Positions 26,044-35,377 of a stretch of DNA of 48,821 nucleotides are shown one piece after another (positions within the stretch are counted from its first letter, which is position 1; every line of letters starts with the position of its first letter). The notes beneath the pieces were generated by a model. That model had not been told where the DNA came from. It worked only from the letters and a program-made list of their open reading frames with translations, and did not search any database. The position numbers and the translations under genes are program-made. Source of the stretch: Thalassolituus sp. UBA674 (lineage in GTDB: Bacteria > Pseudomonadota > Gammaproteobacteria > Pseudomonadales > Oceanobacteraceae); the NCBI GenBank assembly GCA_002298335.1, contig DBNK01000032.1, positions 1 through 48,821 on the forward strand, in the 5' to 3' direction.

Positions 26044-27776
26044 TACTGTCATCCCGGCAGATAACGCCGTGCCGTAATCAGCCAGATAACCGCGGACGCA
26101 CCGCCCTGCAGCTGCTGCTGGTCGTTCTGCTGATGCTGTTGTCACCCCTGACCCGGGCGGCGGAGCTGATCGCCAGCGTCGACCGCACAGACATCGGCCG
26201 CAACGACGCTGTAACCCTGCAGATCAATTATTCGGACATGGCCGGTTTCGGCTCGCCCGACTGGACCGTGCTGGACAAAGACTGGGACATCATTGATCAG
26301 AACCAGTCGCAGCAGATGCAGTTCGTGAATGGCCACAACAACTCATCGACGGTCTGGACCCTCACCCTGATTCCCAAGCGCACCGGCAACCTGCAGATCC
26401 CGGTGATTGAATACCGCGGCAACCGCAGCGAGCCGATTGAGGTCAGCGTCAGTGATCAGGCCACCACGGCGCCCTCGTCGACTGACAACTTCTATTTCGA
26501 AGTCGAAGTCAGCGGCGGCATTCATTATGTGCAGGAGCAGATCCTCTACATCGAACGCCTCTACTACACCGTCAATCACGACGACGCGAATCTGTCCGAG
26601 ATGTCGGTGGCCGATGCCCGCCTGGTACAGCTGACCGACCCTAAACAGTACATCACCGTCATCGACGGCAAGCGTGTCGGCGTCTATGAGCGGCGCTTTG
26701 CGGTTTTCCCTGAACAGGCCGGAACGCTGGTGATCCCCGGCCAGCGCTTCAGTGCCCGCATCACCAACCGTTACGACCGCTTCCGTGGTCAGTCAGAAAC
26801 CGTGGTGAGCAAGCCGATCAAGCTGGATATCAAGGCGATTCCACCGGAATACCCGACCGCACCCTGGATTCCGGCCAGTCAGTTCAGCATCAGCGAACAC
26901 TTCAGCACCGACTTCTCCGGCTGGCAGGCGGGTGAGCCAGTAACGCGCACCATCACCATCAGTGCCACCGGCCTCAGCAGTGGTCAGATTCCGCCCATCC
27001 CCATGCCGGAAGTCGCCAACCTGCGCTACTACCCGGACCAGACCAAAGACGACAGCAAGAGCAGCGAAGACGGGCTGGTCACCACAGTCACCCAGTCTGT
27101 CGCTCTGGTACCGACCCAGGCCGGTGAGCTCAGCCTGCCGGAAATCCGTGTGCCCTGGTGGAACACCCTCAAGAACCGCGTGGAATACGCCAGCCTGCCC
27201 GCGCGCACGGTAAATGTCCGTGCGGCGGCAGCCGCGCAGACGCCGTTAAGTGGCCAGACCAGCAGCCTGCCCGCGCAGGAAATACCGGTGCAACCTCAGA
27301 CTCAGGCGCCTGCTCAGGCAGAGGTCAGCGCAAGTGCTGGATACTGGCCATGGATAGCCGGCGTACTGCTGCTGACCAACCTGCTGACCCTGATCGTCCT
27401 GCTGCTGAAGAAGCCGTCTGCGCAGGCCAATACTGATGCAGCAGTGGACAGTAGCGACAACGTGAAAACCCTGCGCAAAGCGCTGAAGAAAGCCTGTGGG
27501 GACAATAACCCGGGACAGATCCGGGCGGCACTGCTGGGCTGGGCAACCGCCGCGTCCGGTCAGACCATGACCTCACTGACCGATATCGGCAACTGGCTGG
27601 CCGACCCGCGTTTCAGCGCTGCCCTGGCCGAGCTCGATGCCCTGCTCTACAGCGGTCACAACAACTCGGCCTTTAATGGTCAGAATCTGTGGGCGCAACT
27701 GGAGCAGGCAGAGAAAACCCGCGGGATACAGGCAGCCAACCAGAATGACTTACCGGGGCTGTATCCGCAGAGCTGA
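26037..27776 (+). CDS. batD: BatD family protein (oxygen tolerance)
   Basis: A 579-residue protein with a signal peptide (hydrophobic stretch about 22-40, cleavage after TRAAE or nearby), a large periplasmic beta-rich region with repeated Ig-like strands (about 45-410), and one membrane helix at about 434-455 (WIAGVLLLTNLLTLIVLLL), followed by a cytoplasmic tail. This is the BatD layout. It is the last gene of the moxR-bat operon. The first 20 residues before the signal are long; a start further in is possible. Confidence 0.9.
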   Translation: MVILSSRQITPCRNQPDNRGRTALQLLLVVLLMLLSPLTRAAELIASVDRTDIGRNDAVTLQINYSDMAGFGSPDWTVLDKDWDIIDQNQSQQMQFVNGHNNSSTVWTLTLIPKRTGNLQIPVIEYRGNRSEPIEVSVSDQATTAPSSTDNFYFEVEVSGGIHYVQEQILYIERLYYTVNHDDANLSEMSVADARLVQLTDPKQYITVIDGKRVGVYERRFAVFPEQAGTLVIPGQRFSARITNRYDRFRGQSETVVSKPIKLDIKAIPPEYPTAPWIPASQFSISEHFSTDFSGWQAGEPVTRTITISATGLSSGQIPPIPMPEVANLRYYPDQTKDDSKSSEDGLVTTVTQSVALVPTQAGELSLPEIRVPWWNTLKNRVEYASLPARTVNVRAAAAAQTPLSGQTSSLPAQEIPVQPQTQAPAQAEVSASAGYWPWIAGVLLLTNLLTLIVLLLKKPSAQANTDAAVDSSDNVKTLRKALKKACGDNNPGQIRAALLGWATAASGQTMTSLTDIGNWLADPRFSAALAELDALLYSGHNNSAFNGQNLWAQLEQAEKTRGIQAANQNDLPGLYPQS

Positions 27777-27783
27777 ATATGAA

Positions 27784-27805
27784 AAGCCAGAGACTGATCT
27801 GGCTT
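27784..27805 (-). terminator. Bidirectional terminator between batD and the zinc-finger gene
   Basis: AAGCCAGA (27784-27791) and TCTGGCTT (27798-27805) form an 8-bp stem with a 6-nt loop. On the minus strand the stem is followed by TTTTC. It sits in the 62-bp gap between convergent genes. Confidence 0.7.
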
Positions 27806-27838
27806 CCGGGATGATAGAAAAACCGGCTGACTGAAAAC

Positions 27839-29215
27839 TCAGAACGCCGGTTTCTGTACTGTCAGTGTCGCTGATTGCTTGGAACGCAGCTGAGCCAGAA
27901 ATGCCCGGCACGAGGCCACCAGATCCTGCTTGTCCAACCCCTCCAGCGCTTCTTCCAGCAAAGAATACGAACGGATCAGCAACTCCAGATCGGTATGCTG
28001 ACGATGCATGCCATTGATCAGATGCACGGTGACGGAGTACTCCCCCAGCGCAGCAAACTGTTTAGCCACCTGATAACGCACCTCGCCGTCAGCCGGAATG
28101 AAATCCGGCAGCAGAGAACGTATCTGCCGGTAAATGCGCTTCAGCTGATCCAGATGACCGCGCTCCGTCTTCAGCAACAGATAGTCATCTGCAAAGCGCT
28201 GCAGCACATCGCTGCTGGCAGTCAGCACCAGAAATTCAAAATATTCATCCTGCAGACTGACATCCTGACGGTAACGCTCCAGCAGATGCCGGTAAATGGT
28301 CAGTGCTTTGCTGTAGTTGCCATGTTTCACCAGCACGCTGATCTGGGCCCGCAGACGCTCAATTTCAGAGCGCGGCTGCTCGTCGATACCCAGCTCTTCG
28401 CGGGCAGAAAACCCGAGGCGCTGCTGGTATTGAAAGACCACGTAACCCATCAGATGAAACATCACCAGCATATAGTAATTCGACACCACGCTGATCAGTG
28501 CAATGGTCAGCCACTCCCAGCCGGAAATCATCAGATAACTCAGAAAAGACACCGACGATGCCATCAGCATCAGCAGCCCGATCAGCAAGCCATACGGCAG
28601 GCCGATGGCAGCAATAATGCGCAGGTTATTGAGGGGTGAAGCCGCATACAGAATGCTGTCAGACACCGCAAAGTTAGTCAGAAACGCAGGCAGACTCAGC
28701 ATCACCAGTGCGGTGAGTAACCCCGCCACACCATTGCCCAGATACCAGCCAGCAGCGCCGATAAGTACGCCCACGCCAATCATCAGCAGGAAAAGTTTGA
28801 CGATGATCAGCAAGCCACCGCTGTAGGCATCGGTGATGTCCGGCGGCACCATGTTGCCCCCGGCGGTTTCTTCCAGACAGCGGAAGCTGTATTTGAAGAA
28901 GATACCTGCCGACACCAGGGTTGCCAGAACACCGAGTACGGGCAGGAACGACAGTGCAGTCCCAATCACTGACACCACGACAATCAGCGCCATGACCGAG
29001 GTTCGCAGCGGGTAGCGGAAGATCTCAGTCAGGTGCTCCCAGAAGGGTTCTGCGGTATAGGCCGAACCCAGGCTTTCGAGCGGTGCACCACACTGAAAGC
29101 AATGGCGCTGCTCCAGATTCACAGACTCATCACTGCAGCAGTCGCAGGTGTCGGTATGACAGCGCGGGCAATACCAGGTGGCCGGGCTGAGCGGATGGTA
29201 ATGGCAATATTTCAT
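27839..29215 (-). CDS. Zinc-finger (B-box-like), polytopic membrane protein with TPR-like C-terminus
   Basis: A 458-residue protein I cannot name. Residues 1-50 hold two zinc-binding clusters (CHYHP, CPRC, CDCC, then CFQCGAPLESL), resembling a B-box or zinc-ribbon finger. Four to six membrane helices follow between about 70 and 275 (VMALIVVVSVIGTALSFL and others). The C-terminal 170 residues are soluble and helical, with TPR-like repeats (KHGNYSKALTIYRHLLERY). The start overlaps the rhomboid gene stop by 4 nt, so the two are co-translated. A role as partner, substrate or adaptor of that protease is inferred from this coupling. Confidence 0.82.
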   Translation of the reverse strand: MKYCHYHPLSPATWYCPRCHTDTCDCCSDESVNLEQRHCFQCGAPLESLGSAYTAEPFWEHLTEIFRYPLRTSVMALIVVVSVIGTALSFLPVLGVLATLVSAGIFFKYSFRCLEETAGGNMVPPDITDAYSGGLLIIVKLFLLMIGVGVLIGAAGWYLGNGVAGLLTALVMLSLPAFLTNFAVSDSILYAASPLNNLRIIAAIGLPYGLLIGLLMLMASSVSFLSYLMISGWEWLTIALISVVSNYYMLVMFHLMGYVVFQYQQRLGFSAREELGIDEQPRSEIERLRAQISVLVKHGNYSKALTIYRHLLERYRQDVSLQDEYFEFLVLTASSDVLQRFADDYLLLKTERGHLDQLKRIYRQIRSLLPDFIPADGEVRYQVAKQFAALGEYSVTVHLINGMHRQHTDLELLIRSYSLLEEALEGLDKQDLVASCRAFLAQLRSKQSATLTVQKPAF

Positions 29216-30657
29216 CCGGCAGCCCCCATCTGCTGATGCATCAGCTGACGCGCCAGTGCCGCGTACTGCTCTGAAGTGTCCGTGTAATTCAGGCGCTTTC
29301 CGGCGGCGGACAACTGATTGGCCAGAACACCCAGTTTGGCCGCCCCTGCGTGGCGGTTTTTCAGTAAAGCAAAGATCTGCTCGGCGCTGACCAGGTTATC
29401 CAGCTGGGTGAAGTTCTGCGCCGCCGCCAGTAATGCCGGGTTGCCGACCAGCTCCGGCGTGGCCGCGACTTCTTTCCATACGCCTTCCTGCAGACGGATG
29501 TCTTCATCACTGAGGTGAGTCTGGCGCAGCAGCAGGTTAAGGTTTTTCTTCCAGGCATCACCTTTGCGGATTTTCAGCAGGTTATGGCGCAGGAACAGGA
29601 GTTCAAAACGCGGTCCCTGATCTTTCAGCGCCTGCTGAATCAGGCGGTAGGCCTGCTCAAAACGGTATTTTTCCAGTGCATTGTAGATATCCGACATCTG
29701 CTGACGGGCGGCTTCGCCGTCATCCTGCGGAGACTCCAGATACTCGGTGTTGAGGATACCGGGGCGGAACGCCGCCAGCAGACCAATGAGAACACCACCG
29801 GCAACGAAGCCGCCGACGTGCGCCATAAAGGCCACGTTGGATTGTGGATCATGCCAGAGCTTGAGCAGCTCAAGCCCCACCCAGACCGGCAGAATCACCA
29901 GCGCCGGAGCGCGGAAATACCCGACAATCAGATAGAACCAGTAAAAGAAACGGATGGACTGCATGCGGTACAGCACCACGTACATGGCCATCACGGCGGA
30001 CACGGAACCCGATGCACCGATCATCGGCTGATCAGACGTCATATCCATGGCGGCCTGCGTCAGCCCGGCAACCACACCACCGAGCAGGTAAAAACCGAGA
30101 AACGGCAGGTGCCCTATGGCCGCCTCAACCACAAAACCACACAGCATCAGAAACATCATATTGCCCAACAGATGCATGAAGTCGCCGTGCAGAAACTGAT
30201 GAGCGATGAGATCCACCACCGACAGATTGTCGGCTGTCAGCCCGAAGCGGTAAAAACTCATGTCATTCACCTGCTGCTGAATGACCGGGCGCAGCTCACT
30301 CCATTCCGAGTAATAACTCTGGTAAAACAGGTCACGGCCGTTTTCTTCCAGATAGGTATAAAACCGGCGGTTTTCGAGGATATTCGCCGCCACTACTCTA
30401 TAGTTCTTTTGCACATACCAGTGCGCCAGCGATTCCAGCTCAGCCTGTCTGTCACCAGCGCGCAGGTAATCCTTATACACAGGCCACTCTTTCTCCAGCA
30501 TACCGGCAGACAGATACTCACCCAGCGCGGCATCAAATTTCTGCGGGTCGTTGGCCTGATAAAGGAAAAAGATAAGGATGTTGAGCAGAATGATACTGAT
30601 GAGCGTCACCGGGGCGTGTTTCCAGTCCAGCCGCCGCTCAACGGGGAGAATGATCAT
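29212..30657 (-). CDS. Rhomboid intramembrane serine protease with TPR-like C-terminal extension
   Basis: A 481-residue rhomboid (family S54). It has a first helix (16-33), a soluble insertion (about 35-140), and the rhomboid core at about 145-295. The core has His157, His162 and Asn166 in HGDFMHLLGN, the catalytic Ser216 in GASG, and His280 in MAHVGGFVAGG. The last 180 residues are a soluble helical, TPR-like region. It cleaves membrane proteins within or next to their helices; the substrate is unknown. It is coupled to the zinc-finger membrane gene downstream and diverges from the ATP-grasp gene over 234 bp. Confidence 0.92.
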   Translation of the reverse strand: MIILPVERRLDWKHAPVTLISIILLNILIFFLYQANDPQKFDAALGEYLSAGMLEKEWPVYKDYLRAGDRQAELESLAHWYVQKNYRVVAANILENRRFYTYLEENGRDLFYQSYYSEWSELRPVIQQQVNDMSFYRFGLTADNLSVVDLIAHQFLHGDFMHLLGNMMFLMLCGFVVEAAIGHLPFLGFYLLGGVVAGLTQAAMDMTSDQPMIGASGSVSAVMAMYVVLYRMQSIRFFYWFYLIVGYFRAPALVILPVWVGLELLKLWHDPQSNVAFMAHVGGFVAGGVLIGLLAAFRPGILNTEYLESPQDDGEAARQQMSDIYNALEKYRFEQAYRLIQQALKDQGPRFELLFLRHNLLKIRKGDAWKKNLNLLLRQTHLSDEDIRLQEGVWKEVAATPELVGNPALLAAAQNFTQLDNLVSAEQIFALLKNRHAGAAKLGVLANQLSAAGKRLNYTDTSEQYAALARQLMHQQMGAAG

Positions 30658-30891
30658 GTCCTTGAGTTCCCTTGAATTATCAGTGCTGGCCGGGCTCCGG
30701 CTCCATCAAACCCGACTTTCAGCCTAATATAATCTTCCTACCTGTATGCGACAACCGTATGAATGCCGCCCTTGTGCCGTTTCTGGCTGACTTTCAATGA
30801 GTGTCTTTGCTGCTCAGCAGCAGAAAATTTCATTTGCCGGAATGGCCGCCATCCGTAATATTTCAGCCCCTTTTGCTGCCACACAGCCTGT

Positions 30892-31716
30892 ATGAAACTG
30901 ATCTCGTTTGATGCCCTGCGCACCCTGCATATGCCCGGTGTTACCTACATCAAACCCGATCATTTTTATGACAGAGCGGACGAAATACGCAACGCTGACT
31001 GGGTTCTGTTCCCACAGTACTGGCAGATCAACCCGCTGATTTACGGCCTTAAAGTCCCGGTTTTTCCCAGTCCGGCCAGTTATCATCTGGGCCATGACAA
31101 AGTCGAAATGACCCGGGCCTTCCGTCTTATCGCCCCACAGCATGTGCCCTACACCCTGATCGAAGCGAACACGCCGGAATCCGCAGCACGGGTCTGGTCT
31201 GCCATGCCGGCGCCCTTTGTCGCCAAGATACCGAAAAGCAGCATGGGTGACGGCGTTTTCCTGATTGAGAGCCAGCGTGACTGGCAGGCCTATCTGGCCG
31301 TCAGCCCGGTGATTTATGCGCAGGAATACCTGCCCATCGACCGCGACCTGCGTATCGTCTGGGCCGGAAACCAGATCGTCGGCGGCTACTGGCGCATTCA
31401 GGCCGAACAGGGGTTTTACAACAACGTTGCCAAAGGTGGGCAGGTGGAAGATGGCATCCTGCCGCCGGAAGCCATTGCACTGGTCGAACGGCTGGCGCAG
31501 GGGCTTGGCATTGACCACGGCGGTTTCGATATTGCCATGGTCGGGCATTACCCTTATGTCTTTGAGTTCAACCGCATCTTCGGTAATCAGGGTCTGAGCG
31601 GTAAACAACAGGCCGTGGACGACGCCATTCTCAGTTATCTCAACCAACGCAGCGACGGGCTCGACCCGGACAACCCCAGCAAGCCTCCACGGGCGCCACT
31701 GCCCCAGGTACTCTGA
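30892..31716 (+). CDS. RimK-like ATP-grasp ligase
   Basis: A 274-residue protein of the ATP-grasp fold, in the RimK/glutathione synthetase-like group. The pattern includes PFVAKIPKSSMGDGVFLI (nucleotide-binding lysine and glycine-rich loop, about 109-125), an RDLRIVWAGNQIVGGYWR strand pair (about 153-170) and the metal-binding FEFNRIFGNQGL near 222-233. Such enzymes join a carboxylate to an amine via an acyl phosphate; targets are proteins or small peptides. The substrate is unknown. The ribosome site is weak. It ends 3 bp before the convergent LuxR-type gene. Confidence 0.85.
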   Translation: MKLISFDALRTLHMPGVTYIKPDHFYDRADEIRNADWVLFPQYWQINPLIYGLKVPVFPSPASYHLGHDKVEMTRAFRLIAPQHVPYTLIEANTPESAARVWSAMPAPFVAKIPKSSMGDGVFLIESQRDWQAYLAVSPVIYAQEYLPIDRDLRIVWAGNQIVGGYWRIQAEQGFYNNVAKGGQVEDGILPPEAIALVERLAQGLGIDHGGFDIAMVGHYPYVFEFNRIFGNQGLSGKQQAVDDAILSYLNQRSDGLDPDNPSKPPRAPLPQVL

Positions 31717-31719
31717 AGC

Positions 31720-32223
31720 CTACCAGAGGTCTTCCATAAACCAGGCAATAAAACCGGTGTTACCGGTTGTGCCGGATTTTTTATACACACTGGTCAGCTG
31801 ATTGCGCACGGTTTTTTCAGAGGCATTGCGCAACTGCGCGATCTCCTTGGCAGTCAGTCCTTTCAGAGTAAACAGCGCCACTTCCGCTTCGCTGTCGGTC
31901 AGTCCCCAGTTCTGAAACTGCCGGGCGATCTGCTCACCAAACGCACGGCGGGCGCCGACCAGTTGTTCTGATGCCTCTGCCGAACGGGCGGTGGCTTCTG
32001 CGAGTTCTTCCTTTAGCTGGCGGTTGAGCCGCAACTGCCAGCGCGTATGCAGAAACAGCATGACGAGAAGCGCCAGTGCAAAAAACGCCATCATGGATTC
32101 CTGCACCATATGCAGCGTATTCGCACCCTGACTCAGATCGATCATTACATCCGAAATGCTGGTGATGATAATCAGTATAAAAAACAGCCTGACCCACACC
32201 AGCCAATATTTGTTATCCGGCAT
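31720..32223 (-). CDS. Membrane-anchored LuxR-type HTH regulator
   Basis: The start at 32223 has GAGG upstream and gives 167 residues (an ATG 7 codons earlier is less likely). There are two membrane helices (about 9-27 and 45-60), then a coiled-coil linker (62-100), then a GerE/LuxR helix-turn-helix at 108-165, with LTDSEAEVALFTLKGLTAKEIAQL and the recognition helix SEKTVRNQLTSVYKK. It would bind DNA while attached to the inner membrane, so it may sense the envelope. The targets are unknown. Confidence 0.88.
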   Translation of the reverse strand: MPDNKYWLVWVRLFFILIIITSISDVMIDLSQGANTLHMVQESMMAFFALALLVMLFLHTRWQLRLNRQLKEELAEATARSAEASEQLVGARRAFGEQIARQFQNWGLTDSEAEVALFTLKGLTAKEIAQLRNASEKTVRNQLTSVYKKSGTTGNTGFIAWFMEDLW

Positions 32224-32440
32224 TACCAAACCTCTGTTACCCACGGCCCTGTTATCTCTGACCCTGCTGACGCCGGATTATCGCATGGGATAAATATCCC
32301 GGACCGGTAAAACATCGCGTTTCTGAGTGCTGGGGGACATATCACCTATATCCCCAGACTCGGCCTCACCACTAGGCTCACCCTGTTCGCGACAGCCGCC
32401 ACCGCACTGTCATCTGCCAAACACAAAACAGGACTGCCTT

Positions 32441-33085
32441 ATGAACTCTTTTGCTCTTCGCCTGCGCCAATCTGCCCTGGCCCTGACATTATCAGCACCA
32501 CTGATGCTCACCCTGCCCGCACTGGTACAGGCGGCTGAACCTGACCTCGGACCTCTGCAACCCTTAATCGGCACCTGGAAAACCGCCAGCAACGGCGTCG
32601 ATATGGCACCGGGCAGAACCGGTTCTGCCGTGGGCGAAGGCGCCCCCGCAATCGAACCCTTTTATGAAGTCAGAACCTTTGAGGTCGTTGCCGATGCAGT
32701 CAACGCCAGCAAGCAGAATCTGGTTGCCGTTTATTACAGCGAGGAAGTGTTTCGCAGCCGTGACAACGCCAAGTTTCATGATCAGCGCGGCTACCTGATT
32801 TACGACAAAGACAATCAGATGGTCTACAACAGCTTCTGTGTACCAAGAGCAACCTGCGTCGTGGCGGAAGGCAAAGCGGGCCGGAAAATGACCCTCACAG
32901 CACCGGCCCGTGGTATCGGCGAATCATCGTACATGACCGCGAATGCATCGACTCAGGCCTTTACCATGACGCTGGACATCGGCGAAAACACCTTCAGTTA
33001 TTCGCAGAACACCAGCCTGAAGATTTACGGCAAAGACTTCCCTCATACCGACAGCGCGACGTTAGAGCGGGTGGTGAAAAACTGA
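32441..33085 (+). CDS. Secreted haem-binding beta-barrel (nitrobindin/THAP4-like) protein
   Basis: The start at 32441 follows AGGA and gives 214 residues. Residues 1-30 are a Sec signal peptide with cleavage after VQA. The mature part starts with LGPLQPLIGTWK, the first strand of the FABP-like haem-binding barrel. The central segment FHDQRGYLIYDKDNQMVYNSF followed by PRATCVVAEG matches the barrel family consensus. Members bind haem b and may handle nitric oxide or peroxynitrite; most known ones are cytoplasmic, so the signal peptide is unusual. The family call is moderate, from pattern only. Confidence 0.7.
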   Translation: MNSFALRLRQSALALTLSAPLMLTLPALVQAAEPDLGPLQPLIGTWKTASNGVDMAPGRTGSAVGEGAPAIEPFYEVRTFEVVADAVNASKQNLVAVYYSEEVFRSRDNAKFHDQRGYLIYDKDNQMVYNSFCVPRATCVVAEGKAGRKMTLTAPARGIGESSYMTANASTQAFTMTLDIGENTFSYSQNTSLKIYGKDFPHTDSATLERVVKN

Positions 33086-33125
33086 GCGTTTAAATTACCA
33101 GGAAATACCGAACCGAACGACACTG

Positions 33126-33176
33126 ACGGAGAACCGGGGAATATTCAGGCATCGTCCTCTCATGCCCCGGCTCCGT
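33126..33176. terminator. Long inverted repeat between convergent genes
   Basis: ACGGAG-AA-CCGGGG (33126-33139) pairs with CCCCGG-CTCCGT (33165-33176), with a two-base bulge and a 25-nt loop. It fills the space up to the stop of the GNAT gene at 33177. There is no T tract, so it is probably a bidirectional transcription barrier or mRNA end hairpin. Confidence 0.45.
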
Positions 33177-33590
33177 TCAGACGCTGTGATTCCAGCCAAC
33201 CACAATGCCGTCGGGGTCTGTGCTCAGTATTTTCCAACCCAGTTGGGTATAGAGGGCCGGTATATCCGTTAATGCATAAAGTTGCGGAGCCACCCGGACG
33301 CAATCACGCAGCAACTGCGAGGCAATACCCCGGCCACGGTGAGACGGTAGCACGTACAGGGCATTCAGCCAGACGACCGGATCACTGCCACCCGGACGGG
33401 TATAACGGGAAAAACTACCACCACCGACCACGCAATTGCCTTCCTGCGCCACAAAAGGCTGCGGAATCACCATGCCATCGCGCTCAGTTTCAAGATGGGT
33501 TAAATCCGACCAGTGAGCATTTAAAAGAGCCAGTAAACGGACGGCGGCGGCCGAGCCAAACCCCACCTGCTGGACAGTAACCATCGTCAT
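33177..33590 (-). CDS. GNAT family N-acetyltransferase
   Basis: A 137-residue single-domain GNAT. Motif A is clear: VVWLNALYVLPSHRGRGIASQLL (about 72-94), where RGRGIA holds the acetyl-CoA pyrophosphate. ALYTQLGWK near the C-terminus is motif B. The substrate is unknown. It lies 3 nt downstream of the UspB-like membrane gene and is probably co-transcribed with it. Confidence 0.85.
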   Translation of the reverse strand: MTMVTVQQVGFGSAAAVRLLALLNAHWSDLTHLETERDGMVIPQPFVAQEGNCVVGGGSFSRYTRPGGSDPVVWLNALYVLPSHRGRGIASQLLRDCVRVAPQLYALTDIPALYTQLGWKILSTDPDGIVVGWNHSV

Positions 33591-33593
33591 GTT

Positions 33594-33932
33594 TCAGGAA
33601 CCACTGACGGCCATAACCACCATCAGACTCATCAGGCCGAGGAAGAGCGACAGATACACATAAAAGAATTTTTTCAGAAAAGCGCATTGGCGTACGAGCA
33701 CATCATCACCCAATTCACGGGCACGGTTGCCCATAAAAAACTTCAGCAATGAAAAATTCGTCTGCGGCGTGTTATTGGCAAACAGCGTCGGACGTCCCAT
33801 CGCCTCATATTCCTGGGGGTGATGTTCACGCAGCCGGGCAAATAACCGTGACACCTGAATAAACCAGACAATAACCATAACTATCAGCAGCGGAAAAACC
33901 ACTGAAAATATCGCAATAACCGTGTCTTCCAT
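33594..33932 (-). CDS. UspB-like small membrane protein
   Basis: A 112-residue protein with two membrane helices (about 6-27 and 88-108) around a central soluble part with LREHHPQEYEAMGRPTLFANN. The arrangement and the LF.NN..Q.N/C...L..F pattern resemble universal stress protein B, whose role in E. coli is stationary-phase ethanol tolerance. Similarity is to overall pattern only; a related unnamed family is possible. It is first of a two-gene unit with the GNAT gene. Confidence 0.6.
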   Translation of the reverse strand: MEDTVIAIFSVVFPLLIVMVIVWFIQVSRLFARLREHHPQEYEAMGRPTLFANNTPQTNFSLLKFFMGNRARELGDDVLVRQCAFLKKFFYVYLSLFLGLMSLMVVMAVSGS

Positions 33933-34048
33933 GCGGGCTTACCGGTCTGAACAGTGTATGAATTTACTGTATCAGTAAAGTGAAGCTTCCCTACCCGGTC
34001 AAGTAAACCAGATTCATTCCGGGAAATTGAACCCCATGCGGTCAGGTA

Positions 34049-35377
34049 TCACTTCAGCTCCGCCTCCAGTTTGAGTTCATCGTCTTTTATCAGGAGCGAT
34101 CCCGGGGTAAAACCGACATCAAACTGAGCGCCATTCTGCAGTGAAAACTGCTCAAACCGACTGAGATCGAACGTACCGCTGCCACTGAGCTGCAGCGGAA
34201 AATCCAGCTGAAACGCACTGACCGACGCACCGGAAAGCGGGTTGGCCGTCAGCGTCAGCTGATTGCCATTCTGGTTCCAGCCAGTCTGAAACGGCAGAAA
34301 ACGGTCAAGTACCAGATTAATCAGCACCGAACTGGCACTGATCAGAGCCAGAAACAGCGGACCGAACATAATTACGCCCAGTACAACCAGCATGCCGGGC
34401 GTTGAAACCTGGGTATTGATATTGGCGTCGTACTGAAACGTTGCCAGTGTGGTGCCGGTGCTGGTATCAATTTTTGGTTCAACAGCGGCGCTGAACTGAA
34501 TCTTTGCTTTCACCCGGCACCAGCATTTACCACGCTTGGCTTTCAGTTGGCCACGGGCTTCAATGCGGTCAGGCACAAACTGCACATCAATAGCATTCAG
34601 ATAAATCTTCCATTTACCGACGCGGAAGCGGCTCGGTAGCCAGCCTTTGGCAAAGGCCGACTGCACCATGGCATTCACCAGTTCATCGCGCACCACGGCC
34701 GAAAAATTATGCGGTGGCGACTGAAAACTCTGCAGCTGCGCAGGCTGGCCAATACTCTGGTTGACCAGATCAAAATCACAGGCCACCAACGCCGAACTGG
34801 GCGTCGTCTGATTCTGCCCGGTAACAAACGGAGAATTGGCAGAGAATCTGAGCCCGGCCGCGGCAAAGGTATCCAGCAGTTTCCACAGTGGAATATCCAC
34901 CTCCTGCACAATGCGGAAACCCAGCCACACCCCCAGCTCAATAATGGGCGCAATCAGACGATTTAAAATCCAGTTGCGCACAGGCCGGTTCATGACAAAC
35001 GAGACATCCACACTCAGCCCCGGCGTAACGGAAAACACCAGTCCGACCGGCAGGCCCGCCTGGGTTTTTTTCACCACCAGTTCAACGGCGTTTATCTCCA
35101 GCAGAACCGAGGTTGTTTTCGGGAACAGACCAAACAGCGACCAGCTAGCTTCCGCCCGGATCTGCAGATCTGCCCGCGCCTGACCTTTAGGTGGCGGATC
35201 ACGCAGGTCCGTCACTTCGATGGAGGTCAGTCTGGCCCTGAGATAACCGCGACGCAGAACCCGCCGGTCAAAAGTCAGCTGGTTTCTGAGCGCGAAGAGT
35301 GTCCGCTCGATCACCAGATTAATGCCGTCTTCGTTGGCCTCAAAAGCCATCTGATAACCCGCTGCGAGATCAGTCAT
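34049..35377 (-). CDS. Large unknown protein, possibly TULIP-fold lipid-binding
   Basis: A 442-residue protein starting at 35377 (MTDLAAGYQMAFEAN), overlapping the upstream gene by 8 nt. It is rich in alternating beta strands. A helix near 120-150 (PVRNWILNRLIAPIIELGVWL), the segment VVRDELVNAMVQSAFAKGW (about 228-246) and one hydrophobic helix (MLVVLGVIMFGPLFLALI, about 326-343) recall LBP/BPI or P47-type TULIP proteins, which bind lipids in a hydrophobic groove. No signal peptide is visible. The fold call is a guess from pattern. It forms a translationally coupled pair with the gene upstream. Confidence 0.6.
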   Translation of the reverse strand: MTDLAAGYQMAFEANEDGINLVIERTLFALRNQLTFDRRVLRRGYLRARLTSIEVTDLRDPPPKGQARADLQIRAEASWSLFGLFPKTTSVLLEINAVELVVKKTQAGLPVGLVFSVTPGLSVDVSFVMNRPVRNWILNRLIAPIIELGVWLGFRIVQEVDIPLWKLLDTFAAAGLRFSANSPFVTGQNQTTPSSALVACDFDLVNQSIGQPAQLQSFQSPPHNFSAVVRDELVNAMVQSAFAKGWLPSRFRVGKWKIYLNAIDVQFVPDRIEARGQLKAKRGKCWCRVKAKIQFSAAVEPKIDTSTGTTLATFQYDANINTQVSTPGMLVVLGVIMFGPLFLALISASSVLINLVLDRFLPFQTGWNQNGNQLTLTANPLSGASVSAFQLDFPLQLSGSGTFDLSRFEQFSLQNGAQFDVGFTPGSLLIKDDELKLEAELK

